From Procambarus clarkii (lineage: Eukaryota; Arthropoda; Malacostraca; Decapoda; Cambaridae), in NCBI RefSeq assembly GCF_040958095.1, contig NC_091165.1, positions 29,092,878-29,156,877 of the forward strand: a DNA stretch of 64,000 bases, written 5' to 3'. Position numbers and translations under genes: made by a program. Shown here one piece after another: positions 1-10,868 of this stretch. The notes under the pieces are model-generated. The model was not told the DNA's origin, searched no databases, and saw nothing but the letters and a program-made list of their open reading frames with translations. Each line of letters opens with the position of its first letter. Position 1 is the first letter of the stretch.

Positions 1-520
1 TAACGACTCACGACAATTCGTCAAGACTAACCCAATATCTCAACCTGTAACAAGCACGGGACACACACACGACCTGACAAACGCAATATTATCCATGCCA
101 TCCAACTGGGAAAAAAAAGTTGCTAGCTTCTACTTAAATATAGATAAATGTGGAGTCAGGATTATGGATAAATCCTGGGGTCATATATCCCTAACCACGT
201 TGGTCCTGTGTGTTCCTTTTTATGAACCGCTTCTCTTTTGATCTGTCAGTCATTGTTGAGCTGGGATACTCGTGGTGGAAGGCAGCTTCGTGGAAGGCAG
301 CTTCGTGAAAGACAGCAAGGTGGTGGTCCTGGCCTAGACCTGCTCACCTAGACAAGCTAGCAGAAACGGCTCAGCTTCTTGAAACTGGAGTTGACGTTCG
401 AGAAGAGAAGTGAAAACATCTTGAAGGATACTTATTAACGCAGGATACTTAACAGGATACGGATACTTAACGCAGAGTGAGAGAAGGTCACACTAACGTG
501 GCTGGAAAAGCAACCCAACA
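1..520. other. Unassigned single-copy-looking DNA
   Basis: No recognisable gene. A 15-bp unit (gtggaaggcagcttc and close variants) is repeated about twice near 275-305. Otherwise no clear repeat, splice pattern or coding signal. Confidence 0.5.
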
Positions 521-1016
521 CTTACATAAGTAAGAGTTGACGGGGTGGGGGGGGCGATTTTTCCGGCCCTCTTTCGAGCCTTTTATAAGTCGAAACTGCT
601 TCGATTTAACGGGTCCAGAATGGATCGAAACGTCGCCACAACCCAAACTCTACTTCATGTATGCGTCGAGTTATGTATTTTTTTTTTTACACATTATGTA
701 CTCTCCTCTAAACGTATTCAGCAAAGTCTACGTTAAACAAAGTCAGCATGATTGAGGAGAAGATGCAGAGGTTTCGTCATATTCAGCTCCTCAGGGTTTG
801 TTATTATGGTCTTATTATCATCATCATCAGCATCGTCACTTTCCTCTTCATCTATTCCTTATTCTTTATCTGTTTCCTCTACTTTCTATCTACTTTCTAT
901 GTGTCAACTGACACTATTCATCATCTTCTCATCTATCTCTTCCTTCTTCAATTCATTACGTTCTCTATACTTTCTCTTGATACTTCTCTTCCCTTCTTCA
1001 TCTACTCTTTCTTTTA

Positions 1017-1018
<2 letters not shown>

Positions 1019-1057
<39 letters not shown>
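1019..1057. repeat. (CT)n microsatellite in pyrimidine-rich DNA
   Basis: Uninterrupted CT dinucleotides inside a longer T/C-rich tract (about 780-1150). The long Ser/Leu/Phe-rich open frames here are products of composition, not genes. Confidence 0.9.
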
Positions 1058-1060
<3 letters not shown>

Positions 1061-1235
1061 TCACTTGTTCTCTCTCTTTATCCTCACTTTCCCTCCATTC
1101 TCTCTTTCTCTTTCTCTTGTTCTTATTGTTATTCCTGCTCTTCCTATGATCGTCTTCTTTCTAAAGTTTAATAATTCATGGGAATGAGAAGCTCCCATTA
1201 TTTATGTCGCGACGTTCACTTCACAGATTAACAAT

Positions 1236-1419
1236 ATGTGGGTGAGGGGGTGAGGGGTGAGGGGTGAGGGAGAGAGTGGTAAGGGGAGAGGGATGAGAAG
1301 GAGAGTGATGAGGAGAGAGGGAGAGTGATGAGGGGAGAGCCATAAGGGGAGAACCGAAATAGGAGTGGCAAATAGCAAGGGAAGACTGAAGGGAGAGTGG
1401 TGAGGGAGGAAGATGAAAC

Positions 1420-1451
<32 letters not shown>
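1236..1451. repeat. Purine-rich GGGTGA / GA tract
   Basis: Degenerate gggtgag and gagagtgatgagg units run into a short (GA)n at 1427-1451. It is strongly strand-asymmetric (almost no pyrimidines apart from T). No coding signal. Confidence 0.75.
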
Positions 1452-1452
<1 letters not shown>

Positions 1453-1467
1453 CTGTATATGTGTGTA

Positions 1468-1545
1468 TTTACTATTTGTATTTATATGCCTGCAGAATCG
1501 AGCTGTTAGCTCTTGGACCCCGCCTTTCTATCCGTCGGTTGTTTT
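1468..1545 (+). repeat. TG-linked dispersed repeat (family D), diverged copy
   Basis: Follows a short tgtgtg tract and reads gcctgcagaatcgagctg...ggaccccgcctttc. It resembles the family D segments at 15212, 29325, 29462, 29593 and 32190, most of which sit directly after (TG)n. Family nature is inferred from recurrence within this window. Confidence 0.5.
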
Positions 1546-1608
1546 AATATTCTGAAATATTAATTCCCAATCGATCTTCTATCTACTACGAGTATTTCTC
1601 TCTCTCTC

Positions 1609-1640
1609 TCACACACAAACACACACACACACACACACAT
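1609..1640. repeat. (AC)n microsatellite
   Basis: AC dinucleotides abut the 3' end of the neighbouring minus-strand SINE, at the position where the related SINE at 14335 has the short sequence ggtgtgtaac. The microsatellite probably grew from the SINE tail. Confidence 0.8.
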
Positions 1641-1800
1641 CCCTAGAAAGCAGCCCGTAGCAGCTGTCTCCCAGGTATCTAGTTACTGATAGGTGAACAG
1701 GTAAACCAGAGTAAAAAAAAACTGCCTCTGTCGGGGATCGAACCCGGGTCCTTAGAACCACGACCCTAGAGCGCTTTCCACTCAGCCGCGAGGCCCCCCT
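1641..1800 (-). mobile_element. tRNA-derived SINE (family A)
   Basis: On the minus strand the head has a box-A-like segment (cggctgagtggaaagcgct) and a box B (gggttcgatcccc) with tRNA-like spacing. A body follows that contains the cacctatcagtaactagatacctgg-type module shared with the SINEs at 14335, 32505, 27440 and 41832. This is a pol III type promoter layout. Family A is a working name; the call rests on the two boxes and on repetition within the window. Confidence 0.75.
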
Positions 1801-2158
1801 TGTGTGTGTGACCTAGACAAGAGGTGGAAAATAACTAGGAAAAAACATGAATAATTTTCTTTAAATGCATAAATAATATTTTTAAAATGTTAAAATGCGT
1901 TATGATTTAGGTACATCTGGCTCTCTTAGATACACCTGGCTTTCACAGGCATACATGAAAGCCAGGTGTATCTTGGAGGCATCCTAGAAAGCCACACAGC
2001 ATCCTAGGCTCACATAGATACACCTGGCTTATAAACACACATTTGGCTCTCATAAATACACCTAGATCACATACATACACCTGACTCACATAAATACACC
2101 TCCCTCACACTTGCTCTCTCCACTTATGTATCCAATATATATTTACACATTTTTGTAC

Positions 2159-2351
2159 CTCTTTCGAACATTTACACATTCTGTGTCACCTCTTTCGAAC
2201 ATTTACACATTTTGTGTCACCTCTTTCGAAAATTTACATAATTTGTTTTACGTCATTCGAACATTTACACATTTTGTGTCACCTCTTTTGAACATTTACA
2301 CGTTTTATTTTACCTCTTTCGAACATTTACATAATTTTTCCCCCTTTCGAA
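2159..2351. repeat. 31-bp minisatellite, about 6 copies
   Basis: Unit reads ctctttcgaacatttacaca followed by ttttgtgtcac. Copies differ by single substitutions. Confidence 0.85.
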
Positions 2352-3280
2352 CATAAGACTGAAAGCTCTACTTATTTTCCCTTGCTCCTCTTCCTTCCAC
2401 AAATGTATCTGCTTTTCTTCCCCCTTATCACTTTATTGTTTTTCTTTATTTTGCTTTGGTTTGTTTTGTATATCTCTTCTCGGCCCGTCTGAGTCCGCTC
2501 AATGGAATTCTCTAACTTTGTAAATTGATTTCGAATCGCCTTTTTTTTTTTTTTGAGAGCGAGAGGGTGCGTTGTGTTTTGGTGGTGTTCTTACCTATTG
2601 TAGCTTAATGTGGACATGAGGGATAAGCTCTTGGGCCCGCCTCTTCATTATTATTTTTGTTATGGACTATCTGGTGAGATACTTCTCACCAGTTGATATG
2701 AATTTTTCATATTTACTTTTAAATCTGTGGATTAAGCTGGCTTTGGCCTCCTCTTCTTTCAGTTAATGTTCCGTGTTTACACTTGTGGATTTAAGGATTA
2801 CTTGGTTTACTTATCTGTAGATAATTCACTTAAGGATCATCTGTTTAATTCCCTGTAGCTTACAGGGAATTTTTGAATTCCCTTTTGCTTACAGTTTTCA
2901 TATGCGTAATTTTGTCCTGCTTCTTCTGTTGTGAAACGAGTCTGAATTTGTGCACTTCGTGTATCAGTATCTTGTAGGTCGTAATCATGTCTTCAATGAT
3001 TCTTATTCTGTCCAGTGTTTACGGGATAACCTATCTCTATAACATGTCCTCGTAATTCAGCTCTCGCTTTATCAGTGTCAATCCTGTAGCCAATCTCAAG
3101 ATCTTGTTCTATTTTATTTTGGTGTTCCATGCCGGCGCTGCGGACTCCAGGCATGGTCTAACATAGGTTGCCAATAAGCTATCCTATGCTGTTCCAAAAG
3201 TGAGCAGGATAATAACAGAGTTGAAAACGTCATAGAGTTGAAAACAGAGCTAAACAGTAGAGCTGAACAGTTTACACATT
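2352..3280. other. Unassigned AT-rich DNA
   Basis: T-rich, with a poly-T run near 2541-2554. A diverged family D fragment (gataagctcttgggcccgcc) lies near 2617-2645. No gene recognised. Confidence 0.5.
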
Positions 3281-3432
3281 GAGATTTACAGCTATACAAT
3301 ATAAATTTACAACTATACAATATAAATTTACAGGTATTCAATATTCATTTACACCTATACAATATAAATTTACAGCTATACAATATTAATTTACAGCTAT
3401 ACAATAGTAATTTACAGCTATACAATATTATT
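3281..3432. repeat. 21-bp minisatellite, about 7 copies
   Basis: Unit atttacagctatacaatata plus one base, with variants (aactatac, ggtattc, cctatac). Confidence 0.85.
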
Positions 3433-3744
3433 TAAGAGTTAATGAACAAGGGAATTAAGGTAACTCCTTAAAAAAGATAACATACTGGGATTACAATAGG
3501 ATTGAGGGGTAGCTTTCTTACAAAGAAAACAACACGATAACTTAGGGGTAACTTCTCGACAAAGTGGACAACTTAGTTAAAAGTGTTACTTAGTTACTTA
3601 GTTGTCCACTTGTGCGTGCAAGTTCAATCATATATATACATTAACTGCCTGTGATTTCACTGTTTTTCAATAGATTAGCTTTTTGCTTTATCGCCAACAT
3701 CACACTCCCTCTCGAAGGTGAATACAGCAGTGCCTGAAGTGTTC

Positions 3745-4199
3745 AAATGTTGTATAACCAAACGTTGTATAACCAAACGTTGTATAACCAAGCGTTGTAT
3801 AACCAAACGTTGTATAACCAAACGTTGTATAACCAAACGTTGTATAACCAAACGTTGTATAACCAAGCGTTGTACAACCAAACGTTGTATAACCAAACGT
3901 TGTATAACCAAACGTTGTATAACCAAACGTTGTATAACCAAGCGTTGTATAACCAAACGTTGTATAACCAAACGTTGTATAACCAAACGTTGTATAACCA
4001 AACGTTGTATAACCAAACGTTGTATAACCAAACGTTGTATAACCAAGCGTTGTATAACCAAGCGTTGTATAACCAAACGTTGTATAACCAAGCGTTGTAT
4101 AACCAAACGTTGTATAACCAAGCGTTGTATAACCAAGCGTTGTATAACCAAACGTTGTATAACCAAGCGTTGTATAACCAAGCGTTGTATAACCAAGCG
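3745..4199. repeat. 15-bp minisatellite, about 30 copies
   Basis: Unit tgtataaccaaacgt or tgtataaccaagcgt, in perfect 15-bp register. Because 15 is a multiple of three, several frames on both strands stay open and give long repetitive false proteins (CITKR, LYNQT, VIQRL, WLYNV units). The only common variation is A/G in the aaacgt/aagcgt hexamer; one copy has tgtacaacc. Confidence 0.95.
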
Positions 4200-4434
4200 T
4201 GAATTAATACTGAAAATGAGTTTCTGATTTTATTTCCAATATGCGGAAGAGAGGCTAATATTTTTCCAGATACAGCAATACTAATTCCGTTTTTAATATT
4301 ACAACTAGTAAATAAGAACAAAAACTATTAGTAATAACGACAGTAGTTCGATAATAATTAAAGTATCTTTGTCCTGACAGAAATAAAATAGGAATGGGGT
4401 TACCTGAATGAGCAAAATTGGGTGGTAATTGGGG

Positions 4435-4629
<195 letters not shown>

Positions 4630-4750
4630 AAATATGACCGAAAAAGTAAGATTAATAATTCTAACACGAATTTTCTCAATCTTTCGTACATTACGCTTCA
4701 CTGTTGGAGGTAAATAAAAAATCACTTCTCCAAAATTCATTTTTATTTCT

Positions 4751-4803
4751 AGTCTGACGCGACACGGGCGCGTTTCGTAAAACTTATTACATTTTCAAAG
4801 ACT
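4751..4803 (-). ncRNA. Inverted copy of the PLE hammerhead-like motif
   Basis: Exact reverse complement of the motif at 6476-6528, carried in the inverted left arm of the same element. Confidence 0.5.
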
Positions 4804-5339
4804 TCACAAATACACAACTGATTAGAACTTGCGTTTCCCTGATTTTATATCTACATTTGAGTGAGGTGGGAAGGGTGATGTGGCATTACATTTGAGTGAG
4901 GTGGGAAGGGTGATGTGGCATTAACACAAGACAGAACACTAGGGGATATTAATAGGGTATTAAAAGTATCAACACAAGACAGAACAGAAACAATGGGTAT
5001 TGAATAGAAGTGTTTGTAGAAAGCCTATTGGTCCATATTTCTTGATGCTTCTATATTGGAGCGGAGTCTTGAGGTGGGTAGAATATAGTTGTGCAATAAT
5101 TGGGTGTTGATTGCTGGTGTTGACTTCTTGATGTGTAGTGCCTCGCAAACGTCAAGCCGCCTGCTATCGCTGTATCTATCGATGATTTCTGTGTTGTTTA
5201 CTAGGATTTCTCTGGCGATGGTTTGGTTATGGGAAGAGATTATATGTTCCTTAATGGAGCCCTGTTGTTTATGCATCGTTAAACGCCTAGAAAGAGATGT
5301 TGTTGTCTTGCCTATATACTGGGTTTTTTGGAGCTTACA

Positions 5340-6254
5340 GTGCTGCGTTTCACTTACGAGACGGAAAAGGATGGGAAGCTGCCTTTTCTAGATGTAACAG
5401 TCATGGAAAAGGACGGAGGTTTCCACACTGCAGTCTACACAAAGGAAACAAACATAGGAGTGTGCCTAAATGCCAACAGCGACTGCCCTGACAGGTACAA
5501 GAGGAGTGTTGTTAACGCATACGTCGACCGTGCTCTTAGCCACAGCTCAGAATGGAAACAAGTCGACGAAGAACTCTGTAGGGTAAGGCAGGTCCTAGTC
5601 AATAACGGCTTCTCCAATGGTTTCATCGAAGACATCATAAGAAGGAAAGTGAAAAGCCATGCAACCTCCGAAGAGACAACTAACACAACACCTATACCCC
5701 CTATTAGACTATTTTACAGGAACTTCTTTTCCACAGCTCATAAAACAGAGGAAAGGGTCCTGAAAGATATTGTTAATAGAAACGTTATCCCTACAGACAA
5801 AAATCAGAGGATACAACTGACGATTTACTATAAAACCAGAAAAACGGCCAGCCTACTCATGAGAAACTCTCCAGACACAAAACAGAACGCTTTAAAAGAG
5901 ACTAACGTCGTCTATGCCTTCAAATGCCCACTTGGGGACTGTAAGCTCCAAAAAACCCAGTATATAGGCAAGACAACAACATCTCTTTCTAGGCGTTTAA
6001 CGATGCATAAACAACAGGGCTCCATTAAGGAACATATAATCTCTTCCCATAACCAAACCATCGCCAGAGAAATCCTAGTAAACAACACAGAAATCATCGA
6101 TAGATACAGCGATAGCAGGCGGCTTGACGTTTGCGAGGCACTACACATCAAGAAGTCAACACCAGCAATCAACACCCAATTATTGCACAACTATATTCTA
6201 CCCACCTCAAGACTCCGCTCCAATATAGAAGCATCAAGAAATATGGACCAATAG
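5340..6254 (+). pseudogene. PLE polyprotein fragment: RT C-terminus plus GIY-YIG endonuclease
   Basis: About 304 codons without a stop. The ATG at 5328 lies in the inverted arm, so it is not the native start; the element-derived frame begins at about 5340. Counting from that ATG, residues about 6-110 match the end of a Penelope RT (FTYETEKDGKLPFLDVTV, then VYTKET, then RYKRSVVNAYVDRA). Residues about 195-290 form the GIY-YIG domain: VVYAFKC in the GIY position, a C-x4-C pair (CPLGDC), QYIGKTTTSLSRRL with the YIG and the catalytic-type Arg, and CEALHIKK with the conserved Glu, followed by INTQ. In PLEs this endonuclease nicks target DNA for target-primed reverse transcription. The RT fingers and palm, with the catalytic Asp residues, are absent, so this copy cannot be autonomous. 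The lack of stops suggests a young insertion. Confidence 0.88.
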
Positions 6255-6475
6255 GCTTTCTACAAACACTTCTATTCAATACCCATTGTTTCTGTTCTGT
6301 CTTGTGTTGATACTTTTAATACCCTATTAATATCCCCTAGTGTTCTGTCTTGTGTTAATGCCACATCACCCTTCCCACCTCACTCAAATGTAATGCCACA
6401 TCACCCTTCCCACCTCACTCAAATGTAGATATAAAATCAGGGAAACGCAAGTTCTAATCAGTTATGTATTTGTGA

Positions 6476-6528
6476 AGTCTTTGAAAATGTAATAAGTTTT
6501 ACGAAACGCGCCCGTGTCGCGTCAGACT
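6476..6528 (+). ncRNA. Hammerhead-ribozyme-like motif in PLE 3' region
   Basis: Seen in order: agtct (6476-6480), a ttgaaaat box (6481-6488), stem II gtaa/ttac (6489-6492 with 6499-6502), gaaa (6503-6506), stem III acgcg/cgcgt (6506-6510 with 6518-6522), the gtc cleavage-type triplet (6521-6523), and agact (6524-6528), which pairs with agtct as stem I. Type I hammerheads are known in PLE terminal regions. Relative to the canonical CUGANGA box, C3 is U and G8 is A, and one extra U precedes stem II, so this copy may be inactive. Confidence 0.5.
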
Positions 6529-6689
6529 AGAAATAAAAATGAATTTTGGAGAAGTGATTTTTGATTTACCTCCAACAGTGAAGCGTAATGTACGAAAGAT
6601 TGAGAAAATTCGTGTTAGAATTATTAATCTTACTTTTTCGGTCATATTTAATAATATATGTCTACAGGAAAGACTGCTACCAAAATATA

Positions 6690-6691
<2 letters not shown>

Positions 6692-6757
<66 letters not shown>
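6692..6757. repeat. (TA)n microsatellite
   Basis: Follows the 3' end of the PLE, separated by about 30 bp. Confidence 0.95.
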
Positions 6758-6758
<1 letters not shown>

Positions 6759-7206
6759 GGAGTGTATATGTATACTTTATAGTCCTGATCATGGTCAGGA
6801 CTAAGGTATACCAACTGATTGAGGTATAGTGGAGACCTTAATAACCCCTTCTGAAAGGCCTCGAGTCAAACACCCAATCCAACCTAACCTATCGTCAAGC
6901 CTCAAGGAGACCACTTTTAATGGGTGCTCATAATCTCCGCCAGAGTCGGTAGCATCCATTGCCGAGGCTCAGAGAGAAACCATCCCACCTTGAAGGAGGA
7001 CCTTGGCTGCCTTCCAGCTGACCCCCTCAAACAAGTTACAAATTTTGATCGTTAACAGCGAAACATTTCCCATTAGGGCCTTGTCATTTTGACAAAGTAT
7101 GTGTCTCAGATGGAGTTCAAACAATTATTGGACATGGGTGCATATTAATCCATTTTTTGTTTTTCCAGCTTAAAAAGCCTTGGGCTTCAAAATATAATTA
7201 GAAGGA
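6758..7206. other. Unassigned DNA between PLE and G-rich tract
   Basis: Contains a short hairpin (gtcctgatcatggtcaggac, near 6782-6801). No gene recognised. Confidence 0.45.
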
Positions 7207-7290
7207 AAGGGGTTGGGGGGGTAGGGGGGGGGGAGGGGGGGTTGGGGGGTTGGGGGGAGGGGGGGTTGGGGGGTTGGGGGGAGGGGGGGA
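7207..7290 (+). repeat. G-rich (GGGGGGTT)n-like tract, potential G-quadruplex
   Basis: More than eight runs of five or more G, separated by T, TT or A, on the plus strand. This greatly exceeds the minimum for intramolecular G-quadruplex folding. Confidence 0.85.
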
Positions 7291-7337
7291 TGTTAATGTA
7301 TTCATCTGTCAGATTTGTGAACTAGAACATTGTTTTC

Positions 7338-7560
7338 TAAACCAAGGTTACTCTGAAGCCAAGAATTCTTCTAAGGTATTATTGATTCAAGGTTTCTTTG
7401 AACCAAGATTTTTTAATTAAAATTATTTTGAATCAATATTCCTTAGAACCCAAGATACCTTTAAATGAAGATTTCTCTGCACCAAGGTTTCCTTTGAACA
7501 TATGATTTCTTTGAACAAAGGTTTCATCGAACCAATTTTGATTTGTTAATGATTCAACGT
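7338..7560. repeat. Degenerate about 24-bp minisatellite
   Basis: Diverged units of the form aaccaaggtttctttg repeat through the segment (ccaaggttactctgaag, caaggtttctttgaacc, ccaaggtttcctttgaac). It looks like an old, decayed tandem array. Confidence 0.6.
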
Positions 7561-7595
7561 TTCAGAGAGGAACGAGTACAACTTCTCTAGAAATT

Positions 7596-7735
7596 TTCAC
7601 GCAGGTCAGCGTTCAATCCCCGATCGTCCAAGTGGTTGGGGCACCATTCCTTCCCTCCCCGTCCCATCCCAAATCCTTATCCTGACCCCTTCCAAGTGCT
7701 ATATAGTTGTAATGGCTTGGCGCTTTTTCTTGAAA
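7596..7735 (+). mobile_element. SINE-like dispersed repeat (family B)
   Basis: Contains a box-B-like gcgttcaatccccg, then ccaagtggttgg, then cccatcccaaatccttat, cctgacccc and ggcttggcgctt. The same order of modules recurs at 13363, 32870 and 61125 (plus) and at 23800 and 45795 (minus), so it is a dispersed family. A tRNA origin is inferred from the box B only. Confidence 0.7.
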
Positions 7736-7890
7736 ATTCATTCATTCATTCTCCAGCTCCTGGGCGCTGACCTTAAATAAGGTGAGTCACAAAGTTGTAC
7801 TTCCCAAGAATCTTGAGACACTGTAGCTTCTCTTTTTTTAATTATTGTCGAGTTAATATCGGTCTGGTATTTGAGTGTTTCAAGCTGTCT

Positions 7891-8150
7891 GGTCCGCCAC
7901 CGTGGACCAGACTCCACGTGGGGTCCGCCACGATGGACCAGACTCCACGTGGGGTCCGCCACCATGAACCAGACCCCACATGGGGTCCGCCACCATGGAC
8001 CAGACCCCGCGTGGGGTCCGCCACCATGAACCAGCCTCCACGTGGGGTCCGCCACCATGAACCAGCCTCCACGTGGGGTCCGCCACCATGAACCAGCCTC
8101 CAAGTGGGGTCCACCACCATGGACCAGACCCCACGTGGGGTCCGCCAGCA
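7891..8150. repeat. 31-bp minisatellite, about 8 copies
   Basis: Unit ggtccgccaccatgaaccag followed by cctccacgtgg. Starts recur at 7891, 7922, 7953, 7984 and so on. The GC-rich open frames over it are repeat products. Confidence 0.92.
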
Positions 8151-8432
8151 AGGGGAAGACGTGGGGTCACCAGCAGGAGGGCCAGACTCAAGGCCGTGCT
8201 CACAGCACAGTTTGTCTTCATCTGACTCTCCCCATTATCTTGTGGTGAAGATGGATTGCAGAGTGAGGCAAGACGGACCGTGTCTCCCTCACCCCTCGGC
8301 CTCGCCTCCCCGTATATTGTCCTCCTCACAATTCACTGTCATACACAACATAAAATAGTGTAGCTGAACACTATTGTTAACAGTAGCAGCTAAATATTAT
8401 TTTCAAGAGCTCCAGGTTCACAGGAAATGAGG

Positions 8433-8433
<1 letters not shown>
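8151..8433. other. Unassigned DNA
   Basis: No gene or repeat recognised. Confidence 0.4.

Positions 8434-8516
<83 letters not shown>
8434..8516. repeat. (TA)n microsatellite
   Basis: Left border of the inverted SINE-C array. Confidence 0.95.
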
Positions 8517-8517
<1 letters not shown>

Positions 8518-8519
<2 letters not shown>

Positions 8520-9620
8520 AACAAGCCTGAATGGTCCCCAGGACTATATGCGAATGAAAACTCACACCCCAGAAGTGACTCGAACCCATACTCCCAGAAG
8601 CAACGCAACTGGTAACTACAGGGCGCCTTAATCCGCTTGACCATCACGGCCGTCAAAAGGAAGTGATAGCCGAGGCTATTTGAGCCACTTCCCCGACGGC
8701 AACTCGGATGGTAATCTTGGGCATAGCATTTCACCAAATCACCTCATTCTTTGGGGCACACGTGAGGAACACAAATGCGAACAAGCCTGAATGGTCCCCA
8801 GGACTATATGCGAATGAAAACTCACACCCCAGAAGTGACTCGAACCCATACTCCCAGAAGCAACGCAACTGGTAACTACAGGGCGCCTTAATCCGCTTGA
8901 CCATCACGGCCGTCAAAAGGAAGTGATAGCCGAGGCTATTTGAGCCACTTCCCCGACGGCAACTCGGATGGTAATCTTGGGCATAGCATTTCACCAAATC
9001 ACCTCATTCTTTGGGGCACACGTGAGGAACACAAATGCGAACAAGCCTGAATGGTCCCCAGGACTATATGCGAATGAAAACTCACACCCCAGAAGTGACT
9101 CGAACCCATACTCCCAGAAGCAACGCAACTGGTAACTACAGGGCGCCTTAATCCGCTTGACCATCACGGCCGTCAAAAGGAAGTGATAGCCGAGGCTATT
9201 TGAGCCACTTCCCCGACGGCAACTCGGATGGTAATCTTGGGCATAGCATTTCACCAAATCACCTCATTCTTTGGGGCACACGTGAGGAACACAAATGCGA
9301 ACAAGCCTGAATGGTCCCCAGGACTATATGCGAATGAAAACTCACACCCCAGAAGTGACTCGAACCCATACTCCCAGAAGCAACGCAACTGGTAACTACA
9401 GGGCGCCTTAATCCGCTTGACCATCACGGCCGTCAAAAGGAAGTGATAGCCGAGGCTATTTGAGCCACTTCCCCGACGGCAACTCGGATGGTAATCTTGG
9501 GCATAGCATTTCACCAAATCACCTCATTCTTTGGGGCACACGTGAGGAACACAAATGCGAACAAGCCTGAATGGTCCCCAGGACTATATGCGAATGAAAA
9601 CTCACACCCCAGAAGTGACT
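8518..9620 (-). mobile_element. Tandem array of 260-bp tRNA-derived unit (family C), minus orientation
   Basis: Four full 260-bp copies (starts 8518, 8778, 9038, 9298) and a partial copy, apparently identical to each other. On the minus strand each unit holds a tRNA-like segment: ggccgtgatggtcaagcgga as the box A region, then gtatgggttcgagtcacttc as box B. The long variable-arm spacing resembles a Leu/Ser-type tRNA. The 88-codon frame that repeats across the units chains head to tail only because of the tandem structure and is not a gene. Confidence 0.85.
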
Positions 9621-10795
9621 CGGCTATCAAATAGCCTCGGCTATCACTTCCTTTTGACGGCCGTGATGGTCAAGCGGATTAAGGCGCCCTGTAGTTACCA
9701 GTTGCGTTGCTTCTGGGAGTATGGGTTCGAGTCACTTCTGGGGTGTGAGTTTTCATTCGCATATAGTCCTGGGGACCATTCAGGCTTGTTCGCATTTGTG
9801 TTCCTCACGTGTGCCCCAAAGAATGAGGTGATTTGGTGAAATGCTATGCCCAAGATTACCATCCGAGTTGCCGTCGGGGAAGTGGCTCAAATAGCCTCGG
9901 CTATCACTTCCTTTTGACGGCCGTGATGGTCAAGCGGATTAAGGCGCCCTGTAGTTACCAGTTGCGTTGCTTCTGGGAGTATGGGTTCGAGTCACTTCTG
10001 GGGTGTGAGTTTTCATTCGCATATAGTCCTGGGGACCATTCAGGCTTGTTCGCATTTGTGTTCCTCACGTGTGCCCCAAAGAATGAGGTGATTTGGTGAA
10101 ATGCTATGCCCAAGATTACCATCCGAGTTGCCGTCGGGGAAGTGGCTCAAATAGCCTCGGCTATCACTTCCTTTTGACGGCCGTGATGGTCAAGCGGATT
10201 AAGGCGCCCTGTAGTTACCAGTTGCGTTGCTTCTGGGAGTATGGGTTCGAGTCACTTCTGGGGTGTGAGTTTTCATTCGCATATAGTCCTGGGGACCATT
10301 CAGGCTTGTTCGCATTTGTGTTCCTCACGTGTGCCCCAAAGAATGAGGTGATTTGGTGAAATGCTATGCCCAAGATTACCATCCGAGTTGCCGTCGGGGA
10401 AGTGGCTCAAATAGCCTCGGCTATCACTTCCTTTTGACGGCCGTGATGGTCAAGCGGATTAAGGCGCCCTGTAGTTACCAGTTGCGTTGCTTCTGGGAGT
10501 ATGGGTTCGAGTCACTTCTGGGGTGTGAGTTTTCATTCGCATATAGTCCTGGGGACCATTCAGGCTTGTTCGCATTTGTGTTCCTCACGTGTGCCCCAAA
10601 GAATGAGGTGATTTGGTGAAATGCTATGCCCAAGATTACCATCCGAGTTGCCGTCGGGGAAGTGGCTCAAATAGCCTCGGCTATCACTTCCTTTTGACGG
10701 CCGTGATGGTCAAGCGGATTAAGGCGCCCTGTAGTTACCAGTTGCGTTGCTTCTGGGAGTATGGGTTCGAGTCACTTCTGGGGTGTGAGTTTTCA

Positions 10796-10796
<1 letters not shown>
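9621..10796 (+). mobile_element. Tandem array of 260-bp tRNA-derived unit (family C), plus orientation
   Basis: The same unit in the opposite orientation. The segment starting aaatagcctcgg recurs at 9629, 9889, 10149, 10409 and 10669; the last copy breaks off inside ttttcattc, where (AT)n takes over. With the preceding array it forms a head-to-head inverted repeat of about 2.28 kb. The switch lies at gaagtgactc, which is nearly the same as gaagtggctc in the opposite strand's unit, and a short extra cggctat follows, consistent with template switching. Confidence 0.85.

Positions 10797-10798
<2 letters not shown>

Positions 10799-10867
<69 letters not shown>
10799..10867. repeat. (AT)n microsatellite
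   Basis: Begins exactly where the unit would read cattcgcatatag, so it probably expanded from the internal catatag. Confidence 0.95.

Positions 10868-10868
<1 letters not shown>

Noticed and set aside
3675-4321. Long repetitive open frames of 151-192 codons on both strands
   Set aside because: They are a 15-bp tandem repeat translated in several frames; the period, not coding selection, keeps them open.
8731-10619. Repeated 88-codon open frames that overlap head to tail
   Set aside because: They follow the 260-bp tRNA-derived tandem unit exactly and exist on whichever strand the unit lies; no domain is recognisable.
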